Source: Chloroflexota bacterium (GTDB lineage Bacteria; Chloroflexota; Anaerolineae; J102). Taken from it: a DNA stretch of 64,000 bases. A program made the translations under genes and the position numbers. This document shows, in pieces, positions 50,281 to 59,029 of this stretch (the stretch's first letter is position 1; every line of letters starts with the position of its first letter). The DNA is taken from the NCBI GenBank assembly GCA_013151415.1, contig JAADII010000144.1:1-64000 (forward strand). The letters are read 5' to 3'. A model generated the notes under the pieces. The model was not told the DNA's origin and did not search any database. It saw only the letters and a program-made list of their open reading frames with translations.

Positions 50281-51612
50281 ATGAAATCTGTTGACATTGT
50301 CTATCTTTACGAACATGTGGTGCGCGAACTGGATGTTGCTTGCGCAGTGAAGCATTATCTAGAACGCGATGCGGGCCTTTCCGTCGAGCTGGTGCAATAT
50401 CCTTATGGCGTTCATCGGGCTATTGCGCAAGTGCGGCCGCGAATGGTGTTGTTGCCATTTTGCTATTACGACTGTTTTGCTTTGCCTAAGCACAGTTTTG
50501 GCGCTTGCTTGGTTGAATGGCCTCAAGCAATATATGTTAACCTGGCTTGGGAGCAGCTTCTTTATAAGGGCAATCAGGCCTCGAAAACCCCGACTGGCGA
50601 ATTTGCACTGAAGCACGTCTTTCATCATGCCTGGAGCGAATCTTTTCGCGATCTTTTGCTGGCTCAGGGCATTCCGTCCAAGCGCATTTTTCTCAACGGC
50701 CACCCCGCCTATTCCCTATACGATTTTCCATATAAAGATTGCTTTGTTTCGCGCGCCCAGTTGGCCGCGACATATGGGCTAGACGTGAATAAACGCTGGG
50801 TGTTTTTCCCCGAAAATTACAACTGGATGTTTTACACCATGAGCGATTTGAAACGTCATGGGCAATACGATCGCCAGCGAGAACGCGTCGATGAGCTCGT
50901 TCGGTTTTGTCAGTCGTCGTTCGCTCGAGTGATGCGCTGGTTTGTCAATCTGGCGCGCGAGCGCGATTTTGAGATCATCGTGCGGCCGCGTCCCGCCACG
51001 CCCTTAGAGCAGTTCGAAGCCAAGGTGCGAGAGACGGTCCCTGATCGACCTCCGCAAGTGCGGGTGCTCAAAGAAGGCACAGTGCGCGAGTGGATATTGG
51101 CCAGCGATATCGTGGTCACCTCACATAGCACGAGCTTGATCGAAGCTGCGGTTGCGGGGAAGCCGGCCTACATGCTCGAACCCCATCCTATTCCCGAAAA
51201 CCTGCACGCGCCCTGGCATGATCTGGCTTTGCACTTGCAAACCGAAGAAGCGTTTCGGCAGGCCATGATGACGCCGAACGACATGCGTGAGAATCGTTTA
51301 GGTCAATGGGCGCGCACAACGCTTATGGCCAACGGCGATTCCATTTGGAACCTGGCCCAATTTGTGGCCGATCTTTATGCAGGGCGCATCGAGCCGCCCC
51401 CGCCGGCCACCTATCGCAGCCTTATGCCGCCCGAGTTTCGTTTTCCTCGTCTGGCGTTCGAATATCGCAAATTTCGGGGGCGCAAACAGCGTCATGCTGC
51501 GCCAAGAGCCATCAACCCCAAATATGAGAAAGACCTCCTGAATCAAGAACAGTTGGAGCAACGCATGGCGCATTGGCGCGCCTGCCTAAACGGCTATCGA
51601 CCGAATGCTTAA
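50281..51612 (+). CDS. Surface carbohydrate biosynthesis protein (CDP-glycerol-transferase-like fold)
   Basis: 443 residues. GT-B-like protein of the surface-carbohydrate/CDP-glycerophosphotransferase neighbourhood: ARERDFEIIVRPRPATPLEQ, VLKEGTVREWILASDIVVTS, SHSTSLIEAAVAGKPAYML. These resemble polymer-type transferases acting on surface sugars. N-terminal part (ELDVACAVKHYLERDAGLSV) is a Rossmann-like half. The exact group moved is unknown. ATG 50281. TAA abuts the GTG of paralogue B. Confidence 0.65.
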   Translation: MKSVDIVYLYEHVVRELDVACAVKHYLERDAGLSVELVQYPYGVHRAIAQVRPRMVLLPFCYYDCFALPKHSFGACLVEWPQAIYVNLAWEQLLYKGNQASKTPTGEFALKHVFHHAWSESFRDLLLAQGIPSKRIFLNGHPAYSLYDFPYKDCFVSRAQLAATYGLDVNKRWVFFPENYNWMFYTMSDLKRHGQYDRQRERVDELVRFCQSSFARVMRWFVNLARERDFEIIVRPRPATPLEQFEAKVRETVPDRPPQVRVLKEGTVREWILASDIVVTSHSTSLIEAAVAGKPAYMLEPHPIPENLHAPWHDLALHLQTEEAFRQAMMTPNDMRENRLGQWARTTLMANGDSIWNLAQFVADLYAGRIEPPPPATYRSLMPPEFRFPRLAFEYRKFRGRKQRHAAPRAINPKYEKDLLNQEQLEQRMAHWRACLNGYRPNA

Positions 51613-52995
51613 GTGAACATTCCTCTCAGGCGCGATGCGGTAAGTCAAAGCGATTTGAACATTTTGCAAATCAGCACCTACGACCACGCTGGTGGAGCTG
51701 AAGCGATTGCTTATGGTCTCTTTCGCGCCTACCGTAGGCGGGGTTTTGGCTCTTATATGGCGGTGGGCGTGAAGCGTGGAAACGACGCACATGTTTTTGA
51801 AATCCCTCGTTCGCGCAAGGCTGAACGTTGGCGGCGGTTTTGGTTGGGCGTCCGACGACGCGCGCATGCCCATGACGTCCTGGTCCGCGCATGCTTGCGC
51901 ATGGCCGCGTTGGGAGAGCCGCAACGCTGGCTGGAGCGGCAGTTTGGTGTTGAGGATTTTAATTTCCCAGGAACATCTCGATTGCTCGATCTAGCGCCTC
52001 ATCCCCCCGATATTTTCCACGCCCACAATTTGCACGGAGGATATTTTGATCTAAGGGCGTTGCCGCGTTTTTCTGCTTGGCGTCCTTTTTTTCTCACCCT
52101 CCATGACGCCTGGCTGCTCAGCGGACATTGCGTCCACTCTTTAGATTGCGACCGTTGGCGGATAGGCTGTGGGCGGTGTCCTGATCTGGCCCGGCCCATT
52201 GCCATTAAACGAGACGCGTCGGCCTACAATTGGCGACGAAAGCAGAGAATATTCGAACGTAGCCGCCTGTATGTAGCCACGCCCAGCCAATGGTTGATGG
52301 ACAAAGTGGCGCGCTCCATGCTTCAATCGGCCGTGGTCGAGGCCCGAGTGATTCATAACGGCGTCGATCTCACCCTCTTTCATCCCGGAGATAAACTCGA
52401 AGCCCGACAGGCGCTCGGCTTGCCGCGGCATTCTTTGTTGGTTCTGTTCGTTGGTCGCGTAGCGCGGCGAAGCCCGTGGAAAGACTATGTCACGATGGAG
52501 CAAGTGGTGAAGCGCCTGGCGTCACAATGGGAAGCCGACCCAATTACATTTCTTTTTTTGGGCGAATCTGGTGAAGCCCAACGCATGGGCTCAGCCACCG
52601 TTTTGTTAAAGGGTTTTCAGTCAGATCCGCATCAGGTGGCTGCATATTATCGCGCGGCCGATGTTTACATCCATGCTGCTCGCGCGGACACGTTTCCCAA
52701 TGCGGTCATCGAAGCCATGGCCTGTGGATTGCCGGTGGTGGCCACCGCGGTGGGCGGGATCCCCGAGCAGGTTCAGGACGGCCGCACCGGTTTTTTGGTT
52801 CCGGCTGGCGATGCCGAAGCCATGGCCGTTCGTTTGTTTCAGCTCTTGAAAGACGAACCTTTGCGCCAACGCATGGGTGCGGAGGCCGCGCTTGTAGCTC
52901 GCGAGCGTTTCGATCGCGAGCGCATGGTGGATGACTATCTGCATTGGTATCATGAGGTTCTGGCCCACCGGTTGGATGACGATGCAGGCGGCTAG
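51613..52995 (+). CDS. GT4-family glycosyltransferase, paralogue B
   Basis: 460 residues, start GTG 51613 directly after the previous stop. Shares with paralogue A long identical runs: LNILQISTYDHAGGAEA, IFHAHNLHGGYFDLRALPRF, DLARPIAIKRDASAYNWRRK, DTFPNAVIEAMACGLPVV. Same catalytic EX7E and the CDRWRIGCGRCPD motif. The pair brackets a methyltransferase and a surface-carbohydrate gene, suggesting duplication and then divergence of acceptor or linkage. The last residues (HRLDDDAGG) differ. Confidence 0.9.
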   Translation: MNIPLRRDAVSQSDLNILQISTYDHAGGAEAIAYGLFRAYRRRGFGSYMAVGVKRGNDAHVFEIPRSRKAERWRRFWLGVRRRAHAHDVLVRACLRMAALGEPQRWLERQFGVEDFNFPGTSRLLDLAPHPPDIFHAHNLHGGYFDLRALPRFSAWRPFFLTLHDAWLLSGHCVHSLDCDRWRIGCGRCPDLARPIAIKRDASAYNWRRKQRIFERSRLYVATPSQWLMDKVARSMLQSAVVEARVIHNGVDLTLFHPGDKLEARQALGLPRHSLLVLFVGRVARRSPWKDYVTMEQVVKRLASQWEADPITFLFLGESGEAQRMGSATVLLKGFQSDPHQVAAYYRAADVYIHAARADTFPNAVIEAMACGLPVVATAVGGIPEQVQDGRTGFLVPAGDAEAMAVRLFQLLKDEPLRQRMGAEAALVARERFDRERMVDDYLHWYHEVLAHRLDDDAGG

Positions 52996-53163
52996 GAACG
53001 CGGTGTGGAGATGGGGCGTTTTGGCATGAGTTCATGCCTTGCATAGGTCATTGGGAGAAAAGCTCTCAATCATGAACAAAACTGACATAACACGCGCCGC
53101 TCTGGTCGAAGAGCTTTGTTCTCAAGCGAATCTCACCCTTTAGTTTGCATTTTCTACAGCAAC

Positions 53164-55191
53164 ATGGTTATCGAAGCTATCGGTTCATTCCTTATCGTTA
53201 TCGTTCTCTTTCTCATTGGCATTGGGCCGGCCTTGTGGTTGGTTGCGCCTGGCGAAAAACGCATCGCCTACGCGGCCGCTATTGCGCCTATTCTCGGCCT
53301 TTCCTTCATCGGTCTGGTGGGGTTCACGCTCTTACGCTTTGTGGGTCCGGCGCGAATATGGGTCTGGCCTCTCACGCTGATCTTGTTTGTTTCGAGCGTG
53401 ATTGGCGTGGCGTTCGATTGGCGCCGACGCCGGGAGGATTATCGTTCATTCGAGGGTTGGCGCTCTTTGTTTGCTTCGGCCGTTTTGGTCTTGTTGTGCG
53501 CCGGGGTTCTGGCAGGACCGCTTTTCAGCAAGGGGATCAACTACGCAGTCTTTCGCGGCAACCCCAGCGACGCTTTCACCTATATGTCGGTGGCCGAGAC
53601 ATTCCGGGTGGTGGATTGGCCCACGCTCGAGGCCGGCGCGGACATGAGCAATCTAGAGGGGGTGGCGAAACTGGCCGAGATATCGCCCACCGCGCTTTAC
53701 TCGGCCCGCATGATTCTCAAACCCATTCGTTTGACCACTCAGGTTGGGTTTGCCTGGGCCGCACAATGGCTGGGCTTGGCCATCGAACGGTTTTTCTACG
53801 CATATAACCTTATATCCTTTATCATCGCCATTCCTTTGGTGTTGGCTTTGGCCGCGCAGATGCGGTTGCCGAAAAAAATGGCGTGGCTGGCCGCGTTGGC
53901 CGTTGTCTTTGGTTTTTGGGCGCGGTTTCTGTTGGAGATCGATGCGGCCGCGCGCATGAATCTCTTACCGCTGTTTCTGTTCTTCGCCTTCGCCTGGATT
54001 CAGCTTGAGAAAGCCCCGTTGCGCGCGTTTTCTCGCGAGCGCGTTTTGTTGGCCCTGGCCTCGGCCGCGTTGGTCGCCTTTTATGTGCAATCCGTTCCCA
54101 TCGCCGCGTTGGCTATGGCCTTCTATTATGGTTTGGGGATGATACAACGCGCTGTTCCTTTCAAGGCGCTTCTTTTCCATCTTATCACCTTAGCGCTCGC
54201 TCTGCTTTTCATCTTGTTGGGTTCGCAAGTTGATTTCGCATTGAAGACGTTGTTTTGGCAAACGCCGGTGGTGGTGGGAAACACCTCGCCTCTCACCGAT
54301 CTAGACGCCCTGCTATATCTTTATCGCGATGGCCCCGCGGCCCTTTGGGGAACCCCGTTTTCCCTGTTGGCGGAAGCGTTTGCGCTTGGCCCGAGTTCGC
54401 TTTGGCGCTTGGCTGGTTTCATCTTGGGCGCTGCGCTCACACTGGTCTTCCTGGTTCTCGCCTGGCAGGGGCTACGCAATGTGCGACGCATCGACCAGCG
54501 CATTCTCCTCGCTTTGGTGGGCGCAGGCGCGTTCGTCGCAGCCGTTATGTTTGCGACCGGCACTTACTGGGCTTCGGGCCGCGCCTTCACCTATGTTTAT
54601 CCTTTTCTTGTTCTCAGCATTATGGTGTTGTGGAGTGAGAATGACGCACAGGCTGCGTGGTTGTCTGTGGCCCGAAAGCTGGTGGCGGCCTGGTTTGTGT
54701 TGCAGGTTTTGTTTGGGCTTTCGTTGCCTTATGTTCATCTCACGCAACTCAAGCCTTTCCGCACCGCCAACGCCAATAAGCCAGAGGATTACGACGTTTC
54801 GGCTCTGACGAGCGCGCTGAATGAAGCTGATCCGCAATGGTTGGCGGTGAGCGCCCCAAGAGAGGAGGGGCTTTGGATGTTTCCCTATTATCTGATGTTT
54901 GTGTTTGACGATTATCCCGTCTATTTTCTCAGCGGCATTGGTTTCGACAACAACACAGATTTTCAAAATCTCTGGTTTGGCGAGCTAAACGCCGCGCCCG
55001 ACTATGTTGTGGTGCGGACGAATTCCGATTTCGTTGCCGGTGAAGGATGGGGCGAGCTGATCGCGAGCACAAAAGACTTAAGGTTGTATCGGGTGAACGC
55101 GCCCAATATCGAAGTCTTTCGCCAACATGAAGCATTTTTACAAGCTCAAGAGGCCAATAAGCTACTTTTTCCCGGTCTGCACACTCCCTAA
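53164..55191 (+). CDS. Large multi-pass membrane protein of the glycan locus
   Basis: 675 residues from ATG 53164 (MVIEAIGSFLIVIVLFL); the track start TTG 53116 is less likely. About 12-14 helices, then a soluble C-terminal tail of about 120 residues (WLAVSAPREEGLWMFPYY, LNAAPDYVVVRTNSDFVAG) like the extracytoplasmic end of GT-C/PMT-type proteins and their Agl23 relatives. An acidic loop NPSDAFTYMSVAETF lies after helix 3-4. It may be a lipid-donor glycosyltransferase or the polymerase of the Wzx/Wzy-type route. I do not recognise a named family. Confidence 0.6.
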   Translation: MVIEAIGSFLIVIVLFLIGIGPALWLVAPGEKRIAYAAAIAPILGLSFIGLVGFTLLRFVGPARIWVWPLTLILFVSSVIGVAFDWRRRREDYRSFEGWRSLFASAVLVLLCAGVLAGPLFSKGINYAVFRGNPSDAFTYMSVAETFRVVDWPTLEAGADMSNLEGVAKLAEISPTALYSARMILKPIRLTTQVGFAWAAQWLGLAIERFFYAYNLISFIIAIPLVLALAAQMRLPKKMAWLAALAVVFGFWARFLLEIDAAARMNLLPLFLFFAFAWIQLEKAPLRAFSRERVLLALASAALVAFYVQSVPIAALAMAFYYGLGMIQRAVPFKALLFHLITLALALLFILLGSQVDFALKTLFWQTPVVVGNTSPLTDLDALLYLYRDGPAALWGTPFSLLAEAFALGPSSLWRLAGFILGAALTLVFLVLAWQGLRNVRRIDQRILLALVGAGAFVAAVMFATGTYWASGRAFTYVYPFLVLSIMVLWSENDAQAAWLSVARKLVAAWFVLQVLFGLSLPYVHLTQLKPFRTANANKPEDYDVSALTSALNEADPQWLAVSAPREEGLWMFPYYLMFVFDDYPVYFLSGIGFDNNTDFQNLWFGELNAAPDYVVVRTNSDFVAGEGWGELIASTKDLRLYRVNAPNIEVFRQHEAFLQAQEANKLLFPGLHTP

Positions 55192-55430
55192 TTCATTGTC
55201 ATAGACAACTTCGGGAAGACATCCGCCGCCCATAGATTGAGCCTACGGCATCGCGTTGGAGGCCTGCGACCTGGCCCAACGTCCCATTAGTCGCTTGGCG
55301 AACGTCATAATGACAAAAGGTGGATTCCGGTTCGAAACCGATGTGGTTGGAACGCAATGCACCCAACGTCATGACGCCACCATGTTGAGGAGAATGTGCA
55401 TGACATTTGCGTCGTGCACACTTGTTTTAT

Positions 55431-57542
55431 ATGTTAATGTCCAGGCAGCGCTCTTTCTTTTTATTTGCTCTGGCGGGGCTATTGCTCGCGCTTTCACCAT
55501 CGTTTTGGCGACAAAGCGAGATAGCTCTCGCCGGAGATTATGGCGCGCGCTCGAGCGACAGCGCGGTCAAGGCTCTTACGCTCGCTCCCGGCCCTTATCT
55601 TTTTGTCGATGATTATCTGATCGAGAGCGCAGAGGCCGTGACGCGGCGGGTGAACCAACCTCAACGCCATCTTTCTGGGCCCGTGGTCAACAGCGGCCCC
55701 GACTATCAGGCCGGACAACCCTTCCTCTCCGTCGTCAGAGACCCAGAATCAGGTCGCTTTCGCATGTGGTACAACGCCTGGCGACGACCCGAGGAGGAGG
55801 CCGAGACTTACTACGGTCCGGGTTTGGCATATCTGGAATCGGATGACGGCGTCAACTGGGAAGCGCCCTATCGACGCCTTGATCTTCCTCTAACAGTGTC
55901 CGCCGGCGTGTTGGACTCTGGGCCGAATTTCACCCCTTTGGCGGAGCGTTTCAAACTGGCTTATGCTTATGTGCAGACTCCGGGATATCGCGATCCTGAG
56001 GATTGGTTTAAAACGCGCATTGCTTTTTCGGCCGATGGTATTACCTGGCGACAATATGAGGCCATCGACACTTTATTTCCGGGATATGGAAACAATGTTC
56101 ATTATGAGAATTGGGGGGACATCATACACAGTTTCTATGATCCCATTCGCGGTCGTTATGGATTGACATTCCGCTATGTTAGCCCGTATGCCTGGACGAA
56201 TCTGGAAGGGGAAAGCAAATATGAGATCATTCGTCGCGTGGGATTCACCACCAGTTTGGATTACAAACATTGGGCTGAACCGCGCGTACTTTTTGCGCCA
56301 GATGAGAATGATCCCGGCGTCACACAATTTTATGGCGGGCCGGCCGGGGTTCAACGCCGCGGCGATCTGCTCATCGGCATGTTGAAGGTGTTGCGAGACG
56401 ATGTAACCGTGAGCGGCGCGCCCGAAGAGGCTTTTGGCATGGGCTACACCGTGCTAACCTGGAGCCGCGATGGCGAAAACTGGGTGCGCGATCGTCACAC
56501 CGATCCCTTTTTCGAGCCCGATCCCGCCATTGGCGCTTGGGATCACGCCTTTGCCTGGATTGATAGCGTGGTCGATGTGGGGGATGAGCTGTATCTCTAT
56601 TACGGCGGTTATCGTTGGGGACACAAATACAAACCACGAGAGGATCGTCAAATTGGTCTTGTGAAATTGCCCAAAGATCGGTTTGTGGCGCGCGAAGCGG
56701 GTTCTGAACCGGGCCGCATAATGACGCCGCTGCTCTTTCTCGACGGCGACGCGCTTCGTTTGAACGTAGACGCCTCTCAAGGTTGGGTGGAGGTGCGCAT
56801 ACTGGATGAAAACAACATTTTGGCGGCCGCCTGTGAGCGAATTAGCGGCGTAGACGCACTGGCGCAATCGTTGAACTGTGAACCAGCCGTATCCACCCTT
56901 TCTGGCCTGCCTGTTCGACTTGAATTTCGGTTGCAAAATGCGTCTCTCTTTGCGTTCTATTTGGAATCGGATGCGGTGGCGCCCACCCCCACCCCTCCTC
57001 CCACCTGGGATCCAAACTGCGCAGGCTTGAGACAGGAGGGCGAAGCGGGCGCGCTGTATGGCGCTTTTCAAGCGCGGCCCGACGCCGCCGCCAGCGGCGG
57101 CGCCTATGTTGTCGTTCCCAAAGGCAACGGCAATCGGCCTGATGAACCGGATGAAACACAAAAAGTCACCTTTTGCATATTGGTTTCTGAGCAGGGGCGC
57201 TACCGCGTGCGCGGTTGGACTCTCGCTTCTGATGGCGGTTCCAACTCATTCTATATTCAGGTGAATGATTCCAAACCTCGCATCTGGGGCGTGCCCATAA
57301 GTGAGGGGTATGTGCGCGTGGATGCGCCCGGCGAATATGTGTTGGACTTGGGCGTTCACACCGTATCGGTGTATTTGCGAGAAGCGGGCGCTCGTCTCGA
57401 TGCGCTGGAATTGGTGAAAGTGGGCGAGTCGCCAACGCCCACTCCCACGGTTCGACCCACGCGCACCCCTTCGCCAACGCCGAACGCGCTGTTAGGATTT
57501 TTGCCATTGATATGGTTTGGGGACGTTGGCCGCCATCGATGA
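55431..57542 (+). CDS. Secreted beta-propeller glycosidase-like protein with carbohydrate-binding tail
   Basis: 703 residues from ATG 55431. Signal sequence (FLFALAGLLLALSPSFW). Residues about 50-440 form a five-bladed-propeller (GH32/43/68-like) region with repeated S-x-D-G-x-x-W or similar units: ESDDGVNWE, SADGITWRQ, TSLDYKHWAEP, SRDGENWVRD. Then a small beta domain, a TPTPPPT linker, and a CBM-like beta-sandwich (GNGNRPDEPDETQKVTFCIL, YVLDLGVHTVSVYLREAG). It closes with TPTPTVRPTRTPSPTP and a hydrophobic GFLPLIWFG plus basic end. Likely acts on or binds the surface glycan outside the cell; catalytic acids were not identified. Confidence 0.65.
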   Translation: MLMSRQRSFFLFALAGLLLALSPSFWRQSEIALAGDYGARSSDSAVKALTLAPGPYLFVDDYLIESAEAVTRRVNQPQRHLSGPVVNSGPDYQAGQPFLSVVRDPESGRFRMWYNAWRRPEEEAETYYGPGLAYLESDDGVNWEAPYRRLDLPLTVSAGVLDSGPNFTPLAERFKLAYAYVQTPGYRDPEDWFKTRIAFSADGITWRQYEAIDTLFPGYGNNVHYENWGDIIHSFYDPIRGRYGLTFRYVSPYAWTNLEGESKYEIIRRVGFTTSLDYKHWAEPRVLFAPDENDPGVTQFYGGPAGVQRRGDLLIGMLKVLRDDVTVSGAPEEAFGMGYTVLTWSRDGENWVRDRHTDPFFEPDPAIGAWDHAFAWIDSVVDVGDELYLYYGGYRWGHKYKPREDRQIGLVKLPKDRFVAREAGSEPGRIMTPLLFLDGDALRLNVDASQGWVEVRILDENNILAAACERISGVDALAQSLNCEPAVSTLSGLPVRLEFRLQNASLFAFYLESDAVAPTPTPPPTWDPNCAGLRQEGEAGALYGAFQARPDAAASGGAYVVVPKGNGNRPDEPDETQKVTFCILVSEQGRYRVRGWTLASDGGSNSFYIQVNDSKPRIWGVPISEGYVRVDAPGEYVLDLGVHTVSVYLREAGARLDALELVKVGESPTPTPTVRPTRTPSPTPNALLGFLPLIWFGDVGRHR

Positions 57543-57570
57543 ATGACCATCTTGTCCGGTTTGGCAGGTT

Positions 57571-57757
57571 TTGCAATTCGCTGGGTCTCCGTGTATATTG
57601 TTTTTGTTGATTCAGTTCATCAGGCGCGTTCCCGACCGGCGCACCGGTTAATGAGCGTCCGACGTTTTTTGTGCGTCGTTGGCGGAGCCAGTCACTTCTC
57701 GCGGGAACTCGTCAGGCGTTGATGTCATGTTTCTTTTTTGGGTGAGCTTTTGCTCAC
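57571..57757 (+). promoter_or_regulatory. neuB promoter and structured leader
   Basis: TTGCAA (57571-57576), 17-base spacer, TATATT (57594-57599): good sigma70-type promoter. The about 185-nt leader holds ACCGG-CGCA-CCGGT (57635-57648) and GTGAGC-TTTT-GCTCAC (57742-57757) hairpins and a strong AAAGGAGAGG before ATG 57794. It may be only structural, or a regulatory leader. Confidence 0.5.
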
Positions 57758-57793
57758 GATGACCACAATCCTCAGAAAGGAGAGGAGCTACAT

Positions 57794-58858
57794 ATGACGC
57801 GCACGTTTGTCATCGACTCTCGCGAAGTCAGCGATGAAACCGATTGTTATATCATTGCCGAAATTGGGCACAATCATCAGGGGGAGGTGGAAAAGGCCAA
57901 AGAACTTTTTCGGGTCGCCAAAGAGTGCGGCGCAGATGCTGTCAAGCTTCAGAAGCGAGATAATCGCACCTTGTTTACGCGCGATCTCTACAATAAACCC
58001 TATGAACATCGCAATAGTTTCGGGCGCACCTATGGCGAACATCGAGAGTTCTTGGAGTTTGGATGGGATGAATATGTGGAGCTCAAACGTTATGCAGAGG
58101 AGGAGCTTGGCATCACATTTTTCGCCACGGCTTTCGACATTCCTAGCGCCGATTTCTTGGCCGAACTGGATGTGCCCGCGTTCAAGATAGCATCTGGTGA
58201 TCTGCGCAACATTCCTTTGCTTAAACACGTGGCTCAATTTCAGAAGCCTATGATCATTAGCACAGGCATGGCCACGTTGGAAGACGTGCGTCGCGCCTAC
58301 GAGGCCATCATGCCCATCAACCCGCGTCTGGCCATACTCCAATGCACGGCCAATTATCCCACGCCCGCTGAAGAAATGAACCTGCGAGTGATTCAGACGT
58401 TGCGTGAAGAGTTCCCCGACGTGGTCATCGGTCTTTCCGATCATTACAACGGCATTGCCATGGCCGTGGCCGCCTATGTATTGGGCGCGCGGATTATCGA
58501 AAAACATTTTACGCTCAATCACACCTGGCGCGGTTCAGATCACGCCATGTCGCTAGAGCCTATTGGCATGAGGAAAATGATTCGCGACTTGCGTCGCGCT
58601 CGCGTGGCTTTGGGCGACGGCGTCAAACGCATTTATCCTTCGGAAGAGACGGCTCTGCAAAAGATGGGCAAAGGGTTGGTGGCCGCGCGCGATTTGCCGG
58701 CCGGCCATGTGCTCACCTACGACGATGTGGCTATCAAGTCGCCCAATTTGGGTCTCCCTCCTTACGAATTGGACCGCATCATCGGACGCAAACTGGCCCG
58801 ACCTCTCGGCCTCGACGAAGGCATCCACTGGGAAGACCTGCTGGATGGAGCGGGTTGA
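57794..58858 (+). CDS. neuB: NeuB-type nonulosonic acid synthase (sialic/legionaminic acid synthase)
   Basis: 354 residues. N-terminal TIM barrel: CYIIAEIGHNHQGEVEKAK, GADAVKLQKRDNRTLFTRDL, FGRTYGEHREFLEF, TFFATAFDIPSADFLAEL, AFKIASGDLRNIPLLKHV, MIISTGMATLEDV, LQCTANYPTPAEEMNL, IEKHFTLNHTWRGSDHAMSL; the C-terminal SAF antifreeze-like domain has LVAARDLPAGHVLTYDDVAI. It condenses PEP with an N-acetylated hexosamine to make a nine-carbon acid. NeuB versus LegI cannot be settled from sequence reading. Own promoter with good Shine-Dalgarno. Works with the downstream phosphatase, SDR and cytidylyltransferase. Confidence 0.93.
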   Translation: MTRTFVIDSREVSDETDCYIIAEIGHNHQGEVEKAKELFRVAKECGADAVKLQKRDNRTLFTRDLYNKPYEHRNSFGRTYGEHREFLEFGWDEYVELKRYAEEELGITFFATAFDIPSADFLAELDVPAFKIASGDLRNIPLLKHVAQFQKPMIISTGMATLEDVRRAYEAIMPINPRLAILQCTANYPTPAEEMNLRVIQTLREEFPDVVIGLSDHYNGIAMAVAAYVLGARIIEKHFTLNHTWRGSDHAMSLEPIGMRKMIRDLRRARVALGDGVKRIYPSEETALQKMGKGLVAARDLPAGHVLTYDDVAIKSPNLGLPPYELDRIIGRKLARPLGLDEGIHWEDLLDGAG

Positions 58859-58867
58859 AAAAAAGTT

Positions 58868-58976
58868 CACCGCCGAGCACGCGGAGGACGCAGAGAGGGA
58901 AATGAGGTGAATTGAGCCATGTTTTTCTCTTGAAACCCCCCACTTTTTCTCTGCGCTCTCAGCGAACTCAGCGGTG
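58868..58976. repeat. CGCAGAG-word inverted repeat (CACCGC...GCGGTG)
   Basis: CACCGCCGAGCACGCGGAGG and CGCAGAGA (58868-58897) face TCTCTGCGCTCTCAGCG and AACTCAGCGGTG (58948-58976); about 23 of 29 positions pair. It is followed by GGACTTTGGACATTGGAC-type words (59040-59055) running into the KdsC-like ORF. A widespread intergenic repeat style in Chloroflexota, Cyanobacteria and Planctomycetes. Confidence 0.75.
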
Positions 58977-59029
58977 GAATAGCTTTTTTCAGGAAATCCA
59001 ACTGTGAACGGGGAACCGGCGAACAGATA

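Noticed and set aside
55320-55350. tRNA-like T-loop (GGTTCGAAACC)
   Set aside because: No acceptor stem, anticodon arm or CCA fits around it.
55431-57542. Sialidase call for the propeller protein
   Set aside because: The blades lack the full Asp-box S-x-D-x-G-x-T-W and no arginine triad was found; nearness to neuB alone is not enough.
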